Assembly (NCBI GenBank): GCA_033980235.1
Contig: CM067077.1
Coordinates: 3,461,972-3,525,971 of the forward strand
Length of the DNA: 64,000 nucleotides
From: Diadema setosum
Taxonomy: Eukaryota > Echinodermata > Echinoidea > Diadematoida > Diadematidae
Reading direction: 5' to 3'
Within the stretch, counting starts at the first letter, position 1, and each line of letters begins with the position of its first letter. Shown in pieces: positions 32,130 to 43,546 of the stretch. A program made the translations under genes and the position numbers. Under the pieces are notes generated by a model. That model was not told where the DNA came from. It saw only the letters and a list, made by a program, of their open reading frames with translations, and made no database searches.

Positions 32130-35100
32130 TTGTACATTGCAATGGATGTGTATTCTGAACTCATAAAAGTGGGGAAGGAGGCAGGGCTGACAGGCAAGGA
32201 ATTGGTCGATTTTGCTAGGGATGAAAAGGAGAAACTAGACTTGAAGGAAGAAAAGCTCAGAGAAGAGCGCCAAAAGGAAAGGGATGAACGACAGAAAGAA
32301 AGGGAACATTTGAAAGAAATGAAAGAGCTGGAGCTGCAAATTGCAGCAGCCAGACCTAGAAATGATTCTCCTAGTAATGGCATGAAAAAGGTGAAATTAC
32401 CTCTTTTCAATGAGAAAACAGATGACTTAGATTCCTATCTATGCAGATTTGAGAGATACGCTGAGAGTATGGGATGGGCTAGAACTCAGTGGGCCCTACC
32501 CCTCAGTACACTGTTGACGGGCAAAGGCCTGGAAGTGTATTCCCGAATGCCGTCAGAACTTGCAAATAATTACGATGAATTAAAAGCCGCCTTACTCCAA
32601 AGGTATGAGTTGAACGAAGAGGGATTTAGAGCTAAATTCCGGAGCTCGCAGGTAGAGCCTGGCGAGACTCACAGTCAGTTAGCCGAGAGGCTGAAGCGCT
32701 ATCTCTTGCGTTGGTTAGAGTTAGCTGGTTTTAGGGCTGAGTTTGATGACCTAATTCAACTGATGATAATGGATCAAATTTATGCCAGGAGCTCGAAAGA
32801 GCTAAAGCAGTTTGTCCGCGAGAGACATCCGGCAAACTTAGATGAAATGACGAAGCTAGCGGACCAATACAGTCAGGCCCACCCCCATAAGGAACAAAAG
32901 AGCAACTCCTACAAAGACCAAAAGCGACCTGACAAGGGCCAAAGTCAGGGTCATTTGGCTTCCAAATTCAGTGGCCCACAAGGAAACAAAGTGTCAAGTA
33001 GTTGTTATGTTTGTGGGAAGGCAGGTCATTTAGCTCGAAACTGCCAGGCCAAAACGAATAGTCCGAGACCAAACCGGGCTGCTGCTTTGGATGAAATGAA
33101 GGGGTCTGAGGAGAAGACTAGTCAGGACCGAAAGGGGGCTGCCTGTATTGAGGCTAACACAGTTAGATATGAAACGGCAAGACAGCCAGGCTCGTATGTG
33201 AAGCTAGCTTCGGGGGATGAAATACCCCTTCTCGAGGCAGGATGCTCTTCGGGAGTCAGACCATCAGGTGTGAACATGCCTGTTCTTCAGGGAAAAGTAG
33301 GAGGGCATGTAGTGTCCGTTCTAAGGGACAGTGGCTGTAGTACAGCCGTAGTAAAGTCAGTGTTTGTTAGAACCCCTCAGATTGTTGCAGGGCAGAAGAA
33401 GAGGGTGGTTTTGATAGACGGGACTGTCAGAGAATTCCCCATTGCTAGGGTATGGGTAGACACGCCTTTCTACACTGGGGAAGTGGAAGCTCTGGTTATG
33501 GAAGACCCAATGTATGAGCTTATTTTGGGGAATATTCCCGGGGTCAGGGACCAAAATAATCCCGATCCACAGTGGTCACTTGATAGTGACGAGGTAGTGG
33601 TAGAGGAGGAAGAGATGGTAGAATCATCCGAGGGAGGGGCGGTAGAGACACGTGGCCAGAAAGCGCAAAGTGCGAAACCCCTCAAACCACTGCCGACAGC
33701 AAGTGCACTCTCACTCGCGACGAGTAAAGGTGAGTATGAAGCAGCGCAAAAGGCTGACCCGACGCTTGCGAAGGCTTGGCGAGCAGCAGAGAGTGGTCAG
33801 AAAACGACCACAAGCAAAGGAAATGAGAGCAAGTTTCTCGTGCATCGAGGCCTACTCTATCGCGAATTCCAATCTACAAAATTGGAATATGGCAAGCCAG
33901 TTCGACAATTGGCCGTACCGAGCGCATACCGTGATGGATTAATGGCGCTTGCCCATGATGGCATAATGTCTGGGCACCTAAAAACACAGAAAACACTCGA
34001 CCGATTACAGCAAAGCTTCTACTGGCCAGGTATGGGAGATGATGTCCGGCGATATTGCATATCATGTGATATCTGTCAGCGCACCGTGAATAAGGGGAGC
34101 GTGGGTCGCGTGCCGCTCGCGAGCATGCCGCTCATTGATACTCCGTTCAAGCGCGTGGCGATTGACCTCGTAGGACCTTTTGACCCCAAGACCGTGACGC
34201 TGGTCGATTATGCAACTCGCTACCCAGAAGCTATTGCATTACCGAGCATTGAAACCGAGCGAGTGGCTGAGGCGCTTGTCGAGATGTTTAGCCGCTTAGG
34301 TTTGCCAGACGAGATTCTCTCTGATAGAGGGGCGCAGTTCACTTCTGAGCTAATGAGGGAGTTAGGGCGTTTGCTGTCCGTAAAGCAGCTTCACACAACT
34401 CCGTACCATCCCATGTGCAATGGGTTGGTTGAGAGATTCAACGGAACTCTCAAAGCCATGCTGCGACGAATGAGTGCAGAGCGACCCAAAGATTGGGACC
34501 GTTATTTACCGGCATTGTTGTTCGCGTATCGGGAGGTACCACAAGCTAGCCTTAGCTTTAGTCCGTTTGAGCTGCTGTATGGTAGGACTGTACGTGGACC
34601 TCTCTCCCTGATTAAGACAATCTGGGAAGCGGAAACAGTCGACGAAGAGGTCAAAACAACATACGAGTATGTTGTGGACCTACGAGCGAGACTCGAGGAG
34701 ACTTGCAAAGTGGCGCATGAGGAGCTCAAGCGCGCATCGAAAAGGTATGCCAAGTATTATGACGCAAAGGCGCGTGACAGGAAGTTTGAGGTTGGCGACA
34801 AAGTGCTCATTATGAGGCCAACGAGCGCAAGCAAACTCCTGATGCAATGGCAGGGACCGTATACGGTCACAGGTACACTAGGGCGATGTGATGTGAGAGT
34901 TGAGGTTAATGGCAAGGTCAAGACCTACCATGCTAACCTCTTGAAGAAGTATGTTGACCGTACGCGAAGTAGAGGCAATGAAGTCCAAGCAAATGCTATC
35001 TCCATAGTCGAAGAGGAGGTCGAACCCGATCTCGACCGACCGTGCATAGGACTGCCCGCCTTATCGCAGAATGAGAGCGTGGCTGACGTGGTGATAGATG

Positions 35101-36482
35101 CGGAACTGACCGAGTCACAAGCAGCGCAGGTAACCGATCTGCTAAATCAGTTTGATGCGCAATTAACCGATGTACCAGGGCGAACAAACGCGATGGAATG
35201 CTCAGTGACACTTACTACCGCTGACCCCGTGGTAAGCAAGCCGTATCCCCTACCACAATCTATGCAAGCTGCGGTAAAAGCAGAATTGAGCGAAATGCTA
35301 AAGATGGGCGTGATAGAGAAATCACGATCCAAGTACGCGTCACCGATCGTACTTGTGAAAAAGAAGGACGGAAGTAACAGGTTTTGCGTCGACTACCGCA
35401 AATTGAATGCTATAACCGTGTTTGACCCAGAACCTATTCCGATTGCTGACACTCTCCTAGCGAAGCTGTCAAGAGGTAAGTACTTTTCGAAGTTCGACCT
35501 CAGCAAGGGGTATTGGCAGATACCCATGGCCGAGTCTGATAAGGAGAAAACAGCATTCGTCACCGCTGAAGGCCTGTTTCACTTCACTGTGCTGCCGTTT
35601 GGTATGGTGAATGCACCAGCTACCTTCTCACGGCTGATGCGAGAAGTGCTGTTTGGACTCGACAATGTAGTGAACTACATCGACGATATCCTTGTGTTCT
35701 CCGAGACCTGGGAAGAACATTTGGATTCCTTGCAAGCTGTACTCTCGAGGCTTGCAGATGCTGGGTTGACCGCGAAGCCAAGTAAATGTCATGTGGGCTT
35801 CAAGACGCTCGACTTTCTAGGGCATGTCGTAGGTGGCGGCACGCTGAAGCCTCACCCCGAGAAAGTAGAGCAGATCTTGCAGGCGGAGGTGCCGCAAACA
35901 AAGCGGGAGGTACGCGCGTTTCTAGGGCTAGCTGGGTATTACCGCAAGTTCATACCCAACTTCGCAGCTATCGCCGCACCGCTGTCGGACTTAACAAAGA
36001 AAGACAGAGCCAACCGCGTAGACTGGGGACCCCTGGAAGAGCAGGCGTTCAACACGCTGAAGTCCCGACTGACTTCATCCCCCATACTCCATCTTCCAGA
36101 CCATGAATCCCCGTTCATACTTGCGACCGACGCGTCTGACGTAGGCATCGGCGCAGTACTGATGCAGCGCGTAGAGGGAGAGAAGTTCCCTATCGCATAC
36201 ATCAGCCGGAAGTTGTCAGACACAGAGCGACGGTATGCCGTCATAGAGCGAGAGTGCCTCGCAATTGCATGGGCAGTAAAAAAGTTCGATGTTTACCTAT
36301 ATGGGAGAGAGTTTGAACTTGAGGTGGATCATCGTCCCCTCATGTACATTGCCAAGGCTAAGTTGCAAAACAACAGAGTTTTGCGCTGGGCGCTTGCCCT
36401 CCAATCCTACCGCTACCACGTGACCGCTGTCAAGGGAACAGATAACGTTGGGGCAGACTTCCTTAGCCGATGTCCAGAGTAA
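32130..36482 (+). CDS. Gag-Pol polyprotein of the Gmr1-like element (PR-IN-RT-RH order)
   Basis: A 1450-codon single frame with no gag/pol frameshift. Residues 1-75 form a charged, probably coiled-coil start. About 85-250 are a SCAN-like Gag core. A CCHC zinc knuckle lies at 292-305 (CYVCGKAGHLARNC). The protease motif DSGC is at 400-403. The integrase HHCC zinc finger starts near H609 and ends in CDICQ. Catalytic D679, D732 and E768 give a D,D-35-E spacing. A GPY/F-like module (MQWQGPYTV) lies near 905. RT follows from about 1040 with YIDD at 1183-1186, then RNase H with TDAS (D1334) to the C-terminus. Every catalytic residue I looked for is present. The start is the first ATG after the primer site. 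Confidence 0.95.
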   Translation: MYIAMDVYSELIKVGKEAGLTGKELVDFARDEKEKLDLKEEKLREERQKERDERQKEREHLKEMKELELQIAAARPRNDSPSNGMKKVKLPLFNEKTDDLDSYLCRFERYAESMGWARTQWALPLSTLLTGKGLEVYSRMPSELANNYDELKAALLQRYELNEEGFRAKFRSSQVEPGETHSQLAERLKRYLLRWLELAGFRAEFDDLIQLMIMDQIYARSSKELKQFVRERHPANLDEMTKLADQYSQAHPHKEQKSNSYKDQKRPDKGQSQGHLASKFSGPQGNKVSSSCYVCGKAGHLARNCQAKTNSPRPNRAAALDEMKGSEEKTSQDRKGAACIEANTVRYETARQPGSYVKLASGDEIPLLEAGCSSGVRPSGVNMPVLQGKVGGHVVSVLRDSGCSTAVVKSVFVRTPQIVAGQKKRVVLIDGTVREFPIARVWVDTPFYTGEVEALVMEDPMYELILGNIPGVRDQNNPDPQWSLDSDEVVVEEEEMVESSEGGAVETRGQKAQSAKPLKPLPTASALSLATSKGEYEAAQKADPTLAKAWRAAESGQKTTTSKGNESKFLVHRGLLYREFQSTKLEYGKPVRQLAVPSAYRDGLMALAHDGIMSGHLKTQKTLDRLQQSFYWPGMGDDVRRYCISCDICQRTVNKGSVGRVPLASMPLIDTPFKRVAIDLVGPFDPKTVTLVDYATRYPEAIALPSIETERVAEALVEMFSRLGLPDEILSDRGAQFTSELMRELGRLLSVKQLHTTPYHPMCNGLVERFNGTLKAMLRRMSAERPKDWDRYLPALLFAYREVPQASLSFSPFELLYGRTVRGPLSLIKTIWEAETVDEEVKTTYEYVVDLRARLEETCKVAHEELKRASKRYAKYYDAKARDRKFEVGDKVLIMRPTSASKLLMQWQGPYTVTGTLGRCDVRVEVNGKVKTYHANLLKKYVDRTRSRGNEVQANAISIVEEEVEPDLDRPCIGLPALSQNESVADVVIDAELTESQAAQVTDLLNQFDAQLTDVPGRTNAMECSVTLTTADPVVSKPYPLPQSMQAAVKAELSEMLKMGVIEKSRSKYASPIVLVKKKDGSNRFCVDYRKLNAITVFDPEPIPIADTLLAKLSRGKYFSKFDLSKGYWQIPMAESDKEKTAFVTAEGLFHFTVLPFGMVNAPATFSRLMREVLFGLDNVVNYIDDILVFSETWEEHLDSLQAVLSRLADAGLTAKPSKCHVGFKTLDFLGHVVGGGTLKPHPEKVEQILQAEVPQTKREVRAFLGLAGYYRKFIPNFAAIAAPLSDLTKKDRANRVDWGPLEEQAFNTLKSRLTSSPILHLPDHESPFILATDASDVGIGAVLMQRVEGEKFPIAYISRKLSDTERRYAVIERECLAIAWAVKKFDVYLYGREFELEVDHRPLMYIAKAKLQNNRVLRWALALQSYRYHVTAVKGTDNVGADFLSRCPE

Positions 36483-36597
36483 GAGGGGCATGTTTACCCA
36501 TAGCAAGGGGATTATCGAATGTTGATATTGTCATGTGTATGTACGGACAAATTAGTTTCATACGTGAAAATACTATTGTAGATAGTAGTACTATCTT

Positions 36598-36611
36598 GAA
36601 ATGGGGGGTCG
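36598..36611 (+). other. Polypurine tract
   Basis: GAAATGGGGGGTCG lies directly before the 3' LTR. The G-run is the expected plus-strand primer for reverse transcription. Confidence 0.75.
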
Positions 36612-38223
36612 TGTCAGGATATGACATATTTTGTATTTGTCACGTAATATTTTGTCTCATTGTACTACTGTTTATTAGGTAGCTCATGTAAGAAATTGAT
36701 GTTATCGCAATGGTTACAAAAGAAGTGCAGCTTTAAAGACAAAAGCTTGCATCAAAATAACCATATAAGGAGATGTTGCGATGCACAATCAAAGTAAAAG
36801 AGAGTGATGTGGAATTAAATGTTTTGGGGGTGAGTAAACCCTACATGACGTCAAAATACGAGGAAAGGGTATCCCTGGTAGTATGCCTCATACTATCTGG
36901 TATGTGGACGTCATTCACGACGTCAGACACAAGTTTCTAGCTAGGTCAAAACAGGACCACTTCAAAGAATTTTGGTTTCCGTGGACAGGAAGTGATGACG
37001 TCAAGCAGAGACTTGACCAATGCAAAATGAGATATTCAGGAAAGTTTTGACAGACAGAAAACGCCAACCAATAAGAAAAGGGGGCAGGACTTCTATGAAA
37101 ACTTTCTAGGAAGTCACTTGACTTCATTTAATTAATTTTACATGGAGACCTATGGTCCAACAAATGTATAAATATGCAGTGTTTGGGCATAAAATTCAGA
37201 TGCCACATTATTTGCGGAACACTCAGGACCAGGCTACGTTACTTCGAGATTGCGAAGTTAGAGTAGCAGAGTGTTATTTGGAATCAGTGTGATTCAGGGA
37301 TTGTTGCATTTCGGCTTGGACAGCCTGACCGTCCAGCAGAGAATCTAGGAGGATTCGAGTGTAAACACCAACAACTGTTGTAAGTACACGATCATTTAAT
37401 TGAAGTTGGTTATGCCATGTAAGTTCCTATGTAATTCCCGATATTGCATTGTATGTGTGATGTTTGTATGTCAAACCGAATTTTAATTGCATTGTGAAAG
37501 AAATAGAGACTTAGAACAACGCTTAGATTTTAATGGGCTGATTAATCACCCCTACTCAACATTGAAAGATAATGATGCGTTGTGAAACATTATTATGGAA
37601 AGTATGTGTGTCTAATCAGTGGTACGATAATATGATGGAATATATAATTATATGTTTTGTTTAAGTTATATGAATAGAATCAGGAATAACCAAAGACCAC
37701 AAATTATAAGGGAGGTATCATGTTATTAAATTAACAGGGTGTTTAGGGTTCCGGGGAGAGAGCCATCGTTTAGGGTTCCAGCGAGGACCAAGTTTAGGGT
37801 TCCAGAGAGGACCAGAAGTAAGGGGAGACGACCCGCTACTTCAGGCAGGGCATCGTCGACAACCTAGAGCAACCAAGCACGGGAGCTTCTAGAATAAACC
37901 AACGAGCAGAGCGACCAGGCTCAAGATCAAGTGGAATTGGATATCTGTATTCAAGTTTGTACACTGTACTATGTTATTATTGTAAACAACCATAATTTGA
38001 GACCAGTATAATAAATCTTATTGCTTGTTACATTGTAAGAACACTGTGTGATTGGCTACTTCTTTCGAGGCACTGTAGTTGCACAAGTCGAAAGAGCTGA
38101 ATGAGTAAATGGTCTGCTAACAATCTGCTGCATTTAGAGAAAGTCAACCTTTGACTATAGAAAAGATCCCAGTCGCAGGGAGGACTTTCATTCCCCACAT
38201 TCAGAGGAAAGTCCCCTGTGACA
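36612..38223 (+). repeat. 3' LTR of the Gmr1-like element (1612 bp)
   Basis: Same length and, by eye, same sequence as the 5' LTR. Followed by the ATTAC target duplicate at 38224-38228. Confidence 0.95.
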
Positions 38224-38228
38224 ATTAC

Positions 38229-38288
38229 CCTCTTTGCCATTGCACCCTGATTCGGCACCTTGGAATAGGATGGCGGCCGTATTTAAGC

Positions 38289-38333
<45 letters not shown>

Positions 38334-39521
38334 TATATGTTGAAACAACGAAAGGAAAAACTGACCAGAAACAATTGATAAATAGTGAAAACTTTGAGCA
38401 AAGAAAATAAGAAAAGAAAACGAAACCAATGGAAGCCCGTTTTCTGTGCTCAAAGATTTCAATATAATTATATATACTTATATCTTAAATATAATTTTTT
38501 CATTTATTTGTCATAATCATTATGGATATGTAGGGGGATGGCACCGCTCTTGGCCCTAATTGACCACTGAAGGAGTATGGAAGAGGTGACAAATGGGACA
38601 AAATAGGGGTACCAGTGAATTGCAGTTGAATGCTCACAGACACCATTTCGAAAAATGCCTGATTTGACCCTTATTTGACCTTGAAAGTGACCTTGAGAGG
38701 TGAGAGTGACCTTGAATTGCAGAAATGATATTTAAAATCACATTCTCTAACCCCGTAAAATCTTCCACATGGGATTCATAACATTAATCAACCTTTTCAA
38801 TTTGTAACTGCAGTTGACCTTTAACCCGGATGGCGGCCATATTGGATTTCACCAATATGGCGGCCCCAAGGGTTTTTAGTCTTGGCGCCCATCAAAAATC
38901 GTAAGAGTATGGTACAAGGGACCTATGAGCCAAATTTGGTGCTTTTGGAAGAATCTGAACCAAACCGCCCATTTTGAGCCCTTAGGCCCCCAACTAATAT
39001 TCCAAATGTCTGTCCTAAAAATCTCGTTACATTTAATGTCAAAACGCACCCCCTTGAAAAAAAGCTGGTGACGCCCCTGATGTACCATAATAATTATGTT
39101 CTTAGCAGCTTTGAATACCCTGACTCATTACTCTACAAGAAACCATCGACGAATTAACCTGTTAAAACAAGAGGTAAAACAATACAATACAATTATAGAT
39201 AAATATACAATACGAAAATTGTTGATAAATACGATCCCTTCTATAGGCCTACGCTGGAATGCTCTATATGGTAGAAATGAAATGTTAAGGTTTTGATATT
39301 ATCCCTTCTTTTTTTTTATTTCATTATGTATGATCGTCAATGTGATGAAAAAAAAAATCACGCCTACTATCTTATCCGTAATTAATATCATTTTCTCTTC
39401 AGTGCTGGATTACTAACCTTGATGTTTCTTAACATATCATTGTTGCAGAAAATTGGTCATTATAATATCGTACTGTTCGAAAACTAAAAATGAGATAAAA
39501 TGAATAGAAACAAGAAGATAC
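38229..39521 (-). other. NLR intron between cassette 6 and the Gmr1 insertion
   Basis: Holds an (AT)n microsatellite at about 38291-38330, a TTGACC-rich degenerate stretch near 38660-38715 and the dispersed repeat copy at 38820-39010. No exon is seen. Confidence 0.4.
38820..39010. repeat. Dispersed repeat with CCAATATGGC palindrome, copy B
   Basis: GGCGGCCATATTGG and its near-perfect complement at 38832-38865 form a hairpin. CTTGGCGCCCATCAAAAATC and CCAAATTTGGTGCTTTTGGA match the complement of copy A at 26.1-26.2 kb. The two copies flank the Gmr1 element in opposite orientation. Confidence 0.72.
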
Positions 39522-39689
39522 TTTTGCTCCTGAATTTGAATCGGCAAGGGCAAGAAAGAAATCGTCTGTAATGCTGACATCATTTAGCTTCAAGGTCTGA
39601 AGATTTGGCATAGTACAGACACTCTTTGCGTAGGCCGTTGACGCAGAAGCCGAGAGTTCAGGTCCTTTCGTGTGACTTATCGATACCAG
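39522..39689 (-). CDS. NLR LRR cassette 6 (168 nt)
   Basis: Reads LVSISHTKGPELSASASTAY, AKSVCTMPNLQTLKLNDV and SITDDFFLALADSNSGAK. Its donor is AAA|GTATCT rather than AAG|GTATCT. The acceptor GCTGCATAG and about 100 nt of upstream intron resemble cassettes 5, 7, 8 and 9. It is isolated between the LINE/TU nest and the Gmr1 intron. Confidence 0.88.
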
Positions 39690-40097
39690 CTATGCAGCAT
39701 AGTACAAGGGTGAACAATAATACGAAATAATTAGAAGACTTTATGGTGGAGTGAAGAAAATGCAACAAATCATTCTTATTCCCCCCACAGAAAAACACAG
39801 AAAAATCACACATCATTCGACAAGATTTCTATCAGGACAGCACAATATGCTGTCCTGATAAACTTTCATTATACTCTCCGTTTTAAAATTTTATGTGACA
39901 TTATAGTCATATTTTTAGCAATTTTGAATCATAGCAATGGGAAACATTGCACTATTGCTTAACTCTGTACTCAAAACGTCATTTGTATAAATCATTCAAC
40001 TCAAAGGATCAATCAATAAATGCGCACATCACTTTCAAAGCTAATAGAAGGCGTAAAATATTGAGGGATGTGACTCCTTACGTTAGTTGCAGTGCTT

Positions 40098-40630
40098 ACA
40101 CTGTAAAAACATCGGTGTTAGATTCAACACCACGGGTGTTAAATCTAACACCGATCAAACTTCAATAGAGGACCGCACCCACAGGTGTTAAAAATGCACT
40201 GTGATGGTGTTGAAAAGTGTTCACGTGACACTTCGTGGTGTTAATTTGACACTGTACCTGGTGTTATTTTGACACTGTACTGGTGTTAATTCAAAAATGA
40301 CACCACATGGTGTTGATTTGATATTTGTTGGTGTTGATATCAATGGTTTAACACCCGTCAAGCTTCAATAAGAGACCACACCAGCTGGTGTTACTTTGGT
40401 GTAAATTTATTTTCACAATTTTGCAAAAATCTAGTATTTTAATGTAAAATTCTTGATCGTCTTGTTTAAATTAAAAATCAACAAGAAGTGCAGTTACTAA
40501 GAAACTCTTCAAAAAACAGTTTAAAATTTGGAAATGACACCCGGGGGTGTTAATTTAACACCATAAATGAGCACCGAAAATTTAACACCAGCTCGGTGTT
40601 CACTATTTAACACCGGACTTTTTGCAGTGT
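40098..40630. mobile_element. MITE with ACACTG(T/C)AAAAA ends and GGTGTTA repeats
   Basis: The left end is ACACTGTAAAAACATCGGTG and the complement of the right end is ACACTGCAAAAAGTCCGGTG. The interior contains many copies of GGTGTTA or TAACACC in both orientations. No ORF. The target duplication is unclear; TA flanks both ends if one more base is included on each side. Confidence 0.72.
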
Positions 40631-40658
40631 ATTGCTATCAATGATATTTGAAGGCCAT

Positions 40659-40659
40659 G

Positions 40660-40742
<83 letters not shown>

Positions 40743-40783
40743 CAGTATATATAATATATAGGCATATATATATATATATATCG
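40659..40783. repeat. (AC)n/(AT)n microsatellite
   Basis: An (AC)n run at 40661-40678 passes into a long (AT)n tract to about 40782. The minus-strand frame across it (IYIYI) is simple repeat. Confidence 0.9.
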
Positions 40784-41191
40784 CTATAGCGATCATGGTA
40801 GCAGAATTTTTATGTTGATAGTGCAATTGTTATCGCTTCGGTGCAATCGCCATCTTTTCCCGTATTTCGCCGGTTCTTATTTGAGTTTTACAACATTTTT
40901 CTTTTCTTCTTTTTTTTTGCGACTTATGATAACATTCTTTTTCATCTAATCCGCGTGTGTAGCAGCATCATTTTTTTTTTGAGAACTTTCTGTCGTTTTT
41001 AAAAGTTCTTTTTTTTTTTTACTTCACCAGACTGGAGTCGTACAGTGTTCGCTTCATTGCAAATTGCGGCGGTAAACAAAAGAAATAATAACAAAATAAA
41101 TCGACCTGCCAACTCTATTTTTTATATTGCTCGTTACGACAATACATTGTTATTATTACTTTTTTTTTCGGGGGGGGGGAGTTATGTTATT

Positions 41192-41264
41192 CAAAATACA
41201 TGATATTCAAAATACATGATATTCAAAATATATGATATTCAAAATATATGATATTCAAAATACA
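41192..41264. repeat. Short tandem repeat ATATTCAAAATACATG, about five units
   Basis: A 16-bp unit alternates ATACATG and ATATATG endings and stops where the LINE ORF remnant begins, so it may mark the LINE 5' truncation point. Confidence 0.75.
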
Positions 41265-41624
41265 TTCAAAAATACGGACAAACCCCGTATTACATCAATC
41301 AAACATGGTGATGTATTTGTTGATGTTTCCTCAATAGTTGATATTTTCAACCAGTATTTTTCACAAATAGGAAGTAATCTTGCCCAAAATATTCCATATA
41401 GTCATCTGAATTTTCAAGATTATTCAGAAGTCCCCAATCCAAGCTCATTGTTTTTCGTGCCTTTGCATAGAAATGAATTATTAGATATAGTTCAGAATTT
41501 GAAAAATAAAAAAAAGCTCTGGATATGACGGCATCGATAATGTCCTTTTAAAAAGTATTATTGATTATATTGTCGATCCAATTGTATATGTATTTAATTT
41601 GTCTATAAGTAATGGTGTTGTCCC
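41262..41624 (+). pseudogene. LINE RT remnant, left part
   Basis: The frame holds FNQYFSQIGSNLAQNIPYSH, a linker region usual before the RT of jockey/CR1 LINEs, then a frameshift at the A-run near 41508. It continues YDGIDNVLLKSIIDYIVDPI and FNLSISNGVVP and stops at the foldback insertion. The right part resumes with EAMEVSKVIPVHKK at 45307, directly continuous if one target copy is removed. Confidence 0.82.
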
Positions 41625-41633
41625 GGTTCGGTG

Positions 41634-42000
41634 TAAAAATGGCAGAGGTAAAAACGGCAGAGGTAAAAATGGCAAGGGTAAAAATGGCAGAGGTAAAAAT
41701 GGCAGAGGTAAAAATGGCAGGGGTAAAAATGGCAGGGGTAAAAATGGCAGGGGTAAAAATGGCAGAGGTAAAAATGGCAGAGGTGAAAATGGCAGAGGTA
41801 AAAATGGCAGAGGTAAAAATGGCAGAGGTAAAAATGGCAGAGGTAAAAATGGCAGAGGTAATAATGTCAGGGGTAAAAATGTCAGAGGTAAATAATTATC
41901 ATGTCAGTGGTAAAAATGTCAGAGGTAAAGTTGTCAACGGTCGTAATGTCCGTGGTCAAAATGCCAGAGATAAAAATGTCATTGATAAAAATTTAGTCGA
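41634..42000 (+). repeat. Left 15-bp tandem array of the foldback element
   Basis: About 17 well-kept units of GGTAAAAATGGCAGA (variants with GGG, GTCAG) followed by increasingly degenerate units toward the interior, where GGC becomes GTC and AAAAA changes. Homogeneity is highest at the outer side. Confidence 0.92.
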
Positions 42001-43546
42001 AGAAATGCAAGAGGACGAGGTAAAAGTGATAGAGATTTTTTTTTTTTTCATGTTTCTGACACTTTTCTCGCAATACGCGCTTTTCGTACCATCTCCTGAA
42101 ATAAAGCACGGGGGAGACCGAGGAGAAATATGGGACACTCATGTAACTTGAAAAATGCTTGGCCAGTCAACAATCCAATTATGTCAGTGAAAAGATGAGC
42201 CTCGGTACACCTGAAAATGGACATGTTAACCACTATACAGTTCTTCAGGTATCTTGTCAGTAAATGTTATCAAACTTACTATAGATCTGGTAGGTCCTAT
42301 AGGTATTTTAATAAGTGTGCAAACTTCTGAAAATAAAATTGCTTGATAACACTGGACATGCAGGTATGAAAAATTCGCAGGGATCTTTTACTGTTTCTGT
42401 TACCACTGGGAGAAATTTAATAGGGCAGTGTTACATTTCTCCCCGCGGCACATGTAAATCCTACTTTGGTCATGATGGTTATCCAATTTCTCTCCAGGTT
42501 GTCTCATTTCTCCCCGATTGATGTCCCATTTCCCCCAAAATTAGGGGTTAAACAAATCATTAATTACACGAAAATGTTTATATATATATAGGGGTATCAC
42601 TAAATAATATACTATAAATTTCAGAACCTATACTACATAATTATGATTATGACCTAGTTTGACAAAATATTTTAAAAGTTACAAGGAATCTTTCATGATG
42701 ATGCAAAAATGTCCCATTTCTTCCCGGTCTCCCCTACACTTTCCTGCATTTTTTTTTCTCACGGATAACCTCTGCATTTTGATGGAAAGGACCAAACCTC
42801 CCACACAGCCGCCAACGTCTCTAAACTATTGCAAATGGAGCATGTACAAAAATTGTCCAGAATGAAAACTGTATTCCTTCACAACCAGTAGGGCCTACGT
42901 ACATGTACAAAATATTTTCCTTGTTTTCCTCACTTACAGGTAGAATGCATATAGCCTCACCTGGCCTCTTTCTGGTTTATTCGAAACATTTTCATCGGGT
43001 TATGAGATAAGAGTGCATAAACCGTGACGTAAATGATGTACCTTATCATAAACATCAAAACGATAAAAAAAAGTATACATTTGCATAATGATCACAATCA
43101 ATCTTTATCAAGGCAGCACAAAAAAAAAGAACTTTTTCACATTCATAGACAGTGTGCGTGTTTGCATGATAAATATGAGGTTGGTTCATGCAGAAAAGAA
43201 TACTTATATTTGTCATGCACCCGGGGGTTGAATTGTTTAACTGTTGGCTTCCTTTTCACCGTGTTATTTCTACATTAAATTTAGCATGAATCCAAAGTCT
43301 TCAAAGTAAAAAAAAAAATTTCATGCACAACCCCAGATCGTAATACCCATGTTAATTCAAACTTTCACACCCTCTCGAACGAGGGAGGGGTAATTACCCC
43401 ATCCAATGAAGACTTTAGACTAACATAGTGACAGCGAGCTGCCTGCAAACAGGTTTTCTTACATGGTTATTTTATGTTATTTTCTGTGACCCACGTGTAT
43501 CAAAGGATATCCTTTTTGTGAGAAATTTGTCATTTGTATATATTAA

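Larger units (their letters stand above)
30316..38223 (+). mobile_element. Gmr1-like Ty3/gypsy LTR retrotransposon, complete
   Basis: A 7908-bp element with direct LTRs at 30316-31927 and 36612-38223, flanked by ATTAC at 30311-30315 and 38224-38228 (5-bp target duplication). It carries a single long ORF with the order Gag, protease, integrase, reverse transcriptase, RNase H. Integrase before RT is the Ty1/copia order, yet the RT/RNase H and integrase motifs are Ty3/gypsy-like. That combination defines the Gmr1 group described in deuterostomes. The ORF is intact and the LTRs look identical, so the insertion is recent. It lies antisense in the NLR intron between cassettes 6 and 7. Confidence 0.95.

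Noticed and set aside
33357..35332. Minus-strand and shifted ORFs inside the retrotransposon
   Set aside because: Antisense or off-frame shadows of the Gag-Pol frame.
41599..42151. Long open frames with MAEVK or GKNGR repeats (also 44971-45384)
   Set aside because: They are translations of the 15-bp arrays of the foldback element; a unit length divisible by three keeps every frame open.
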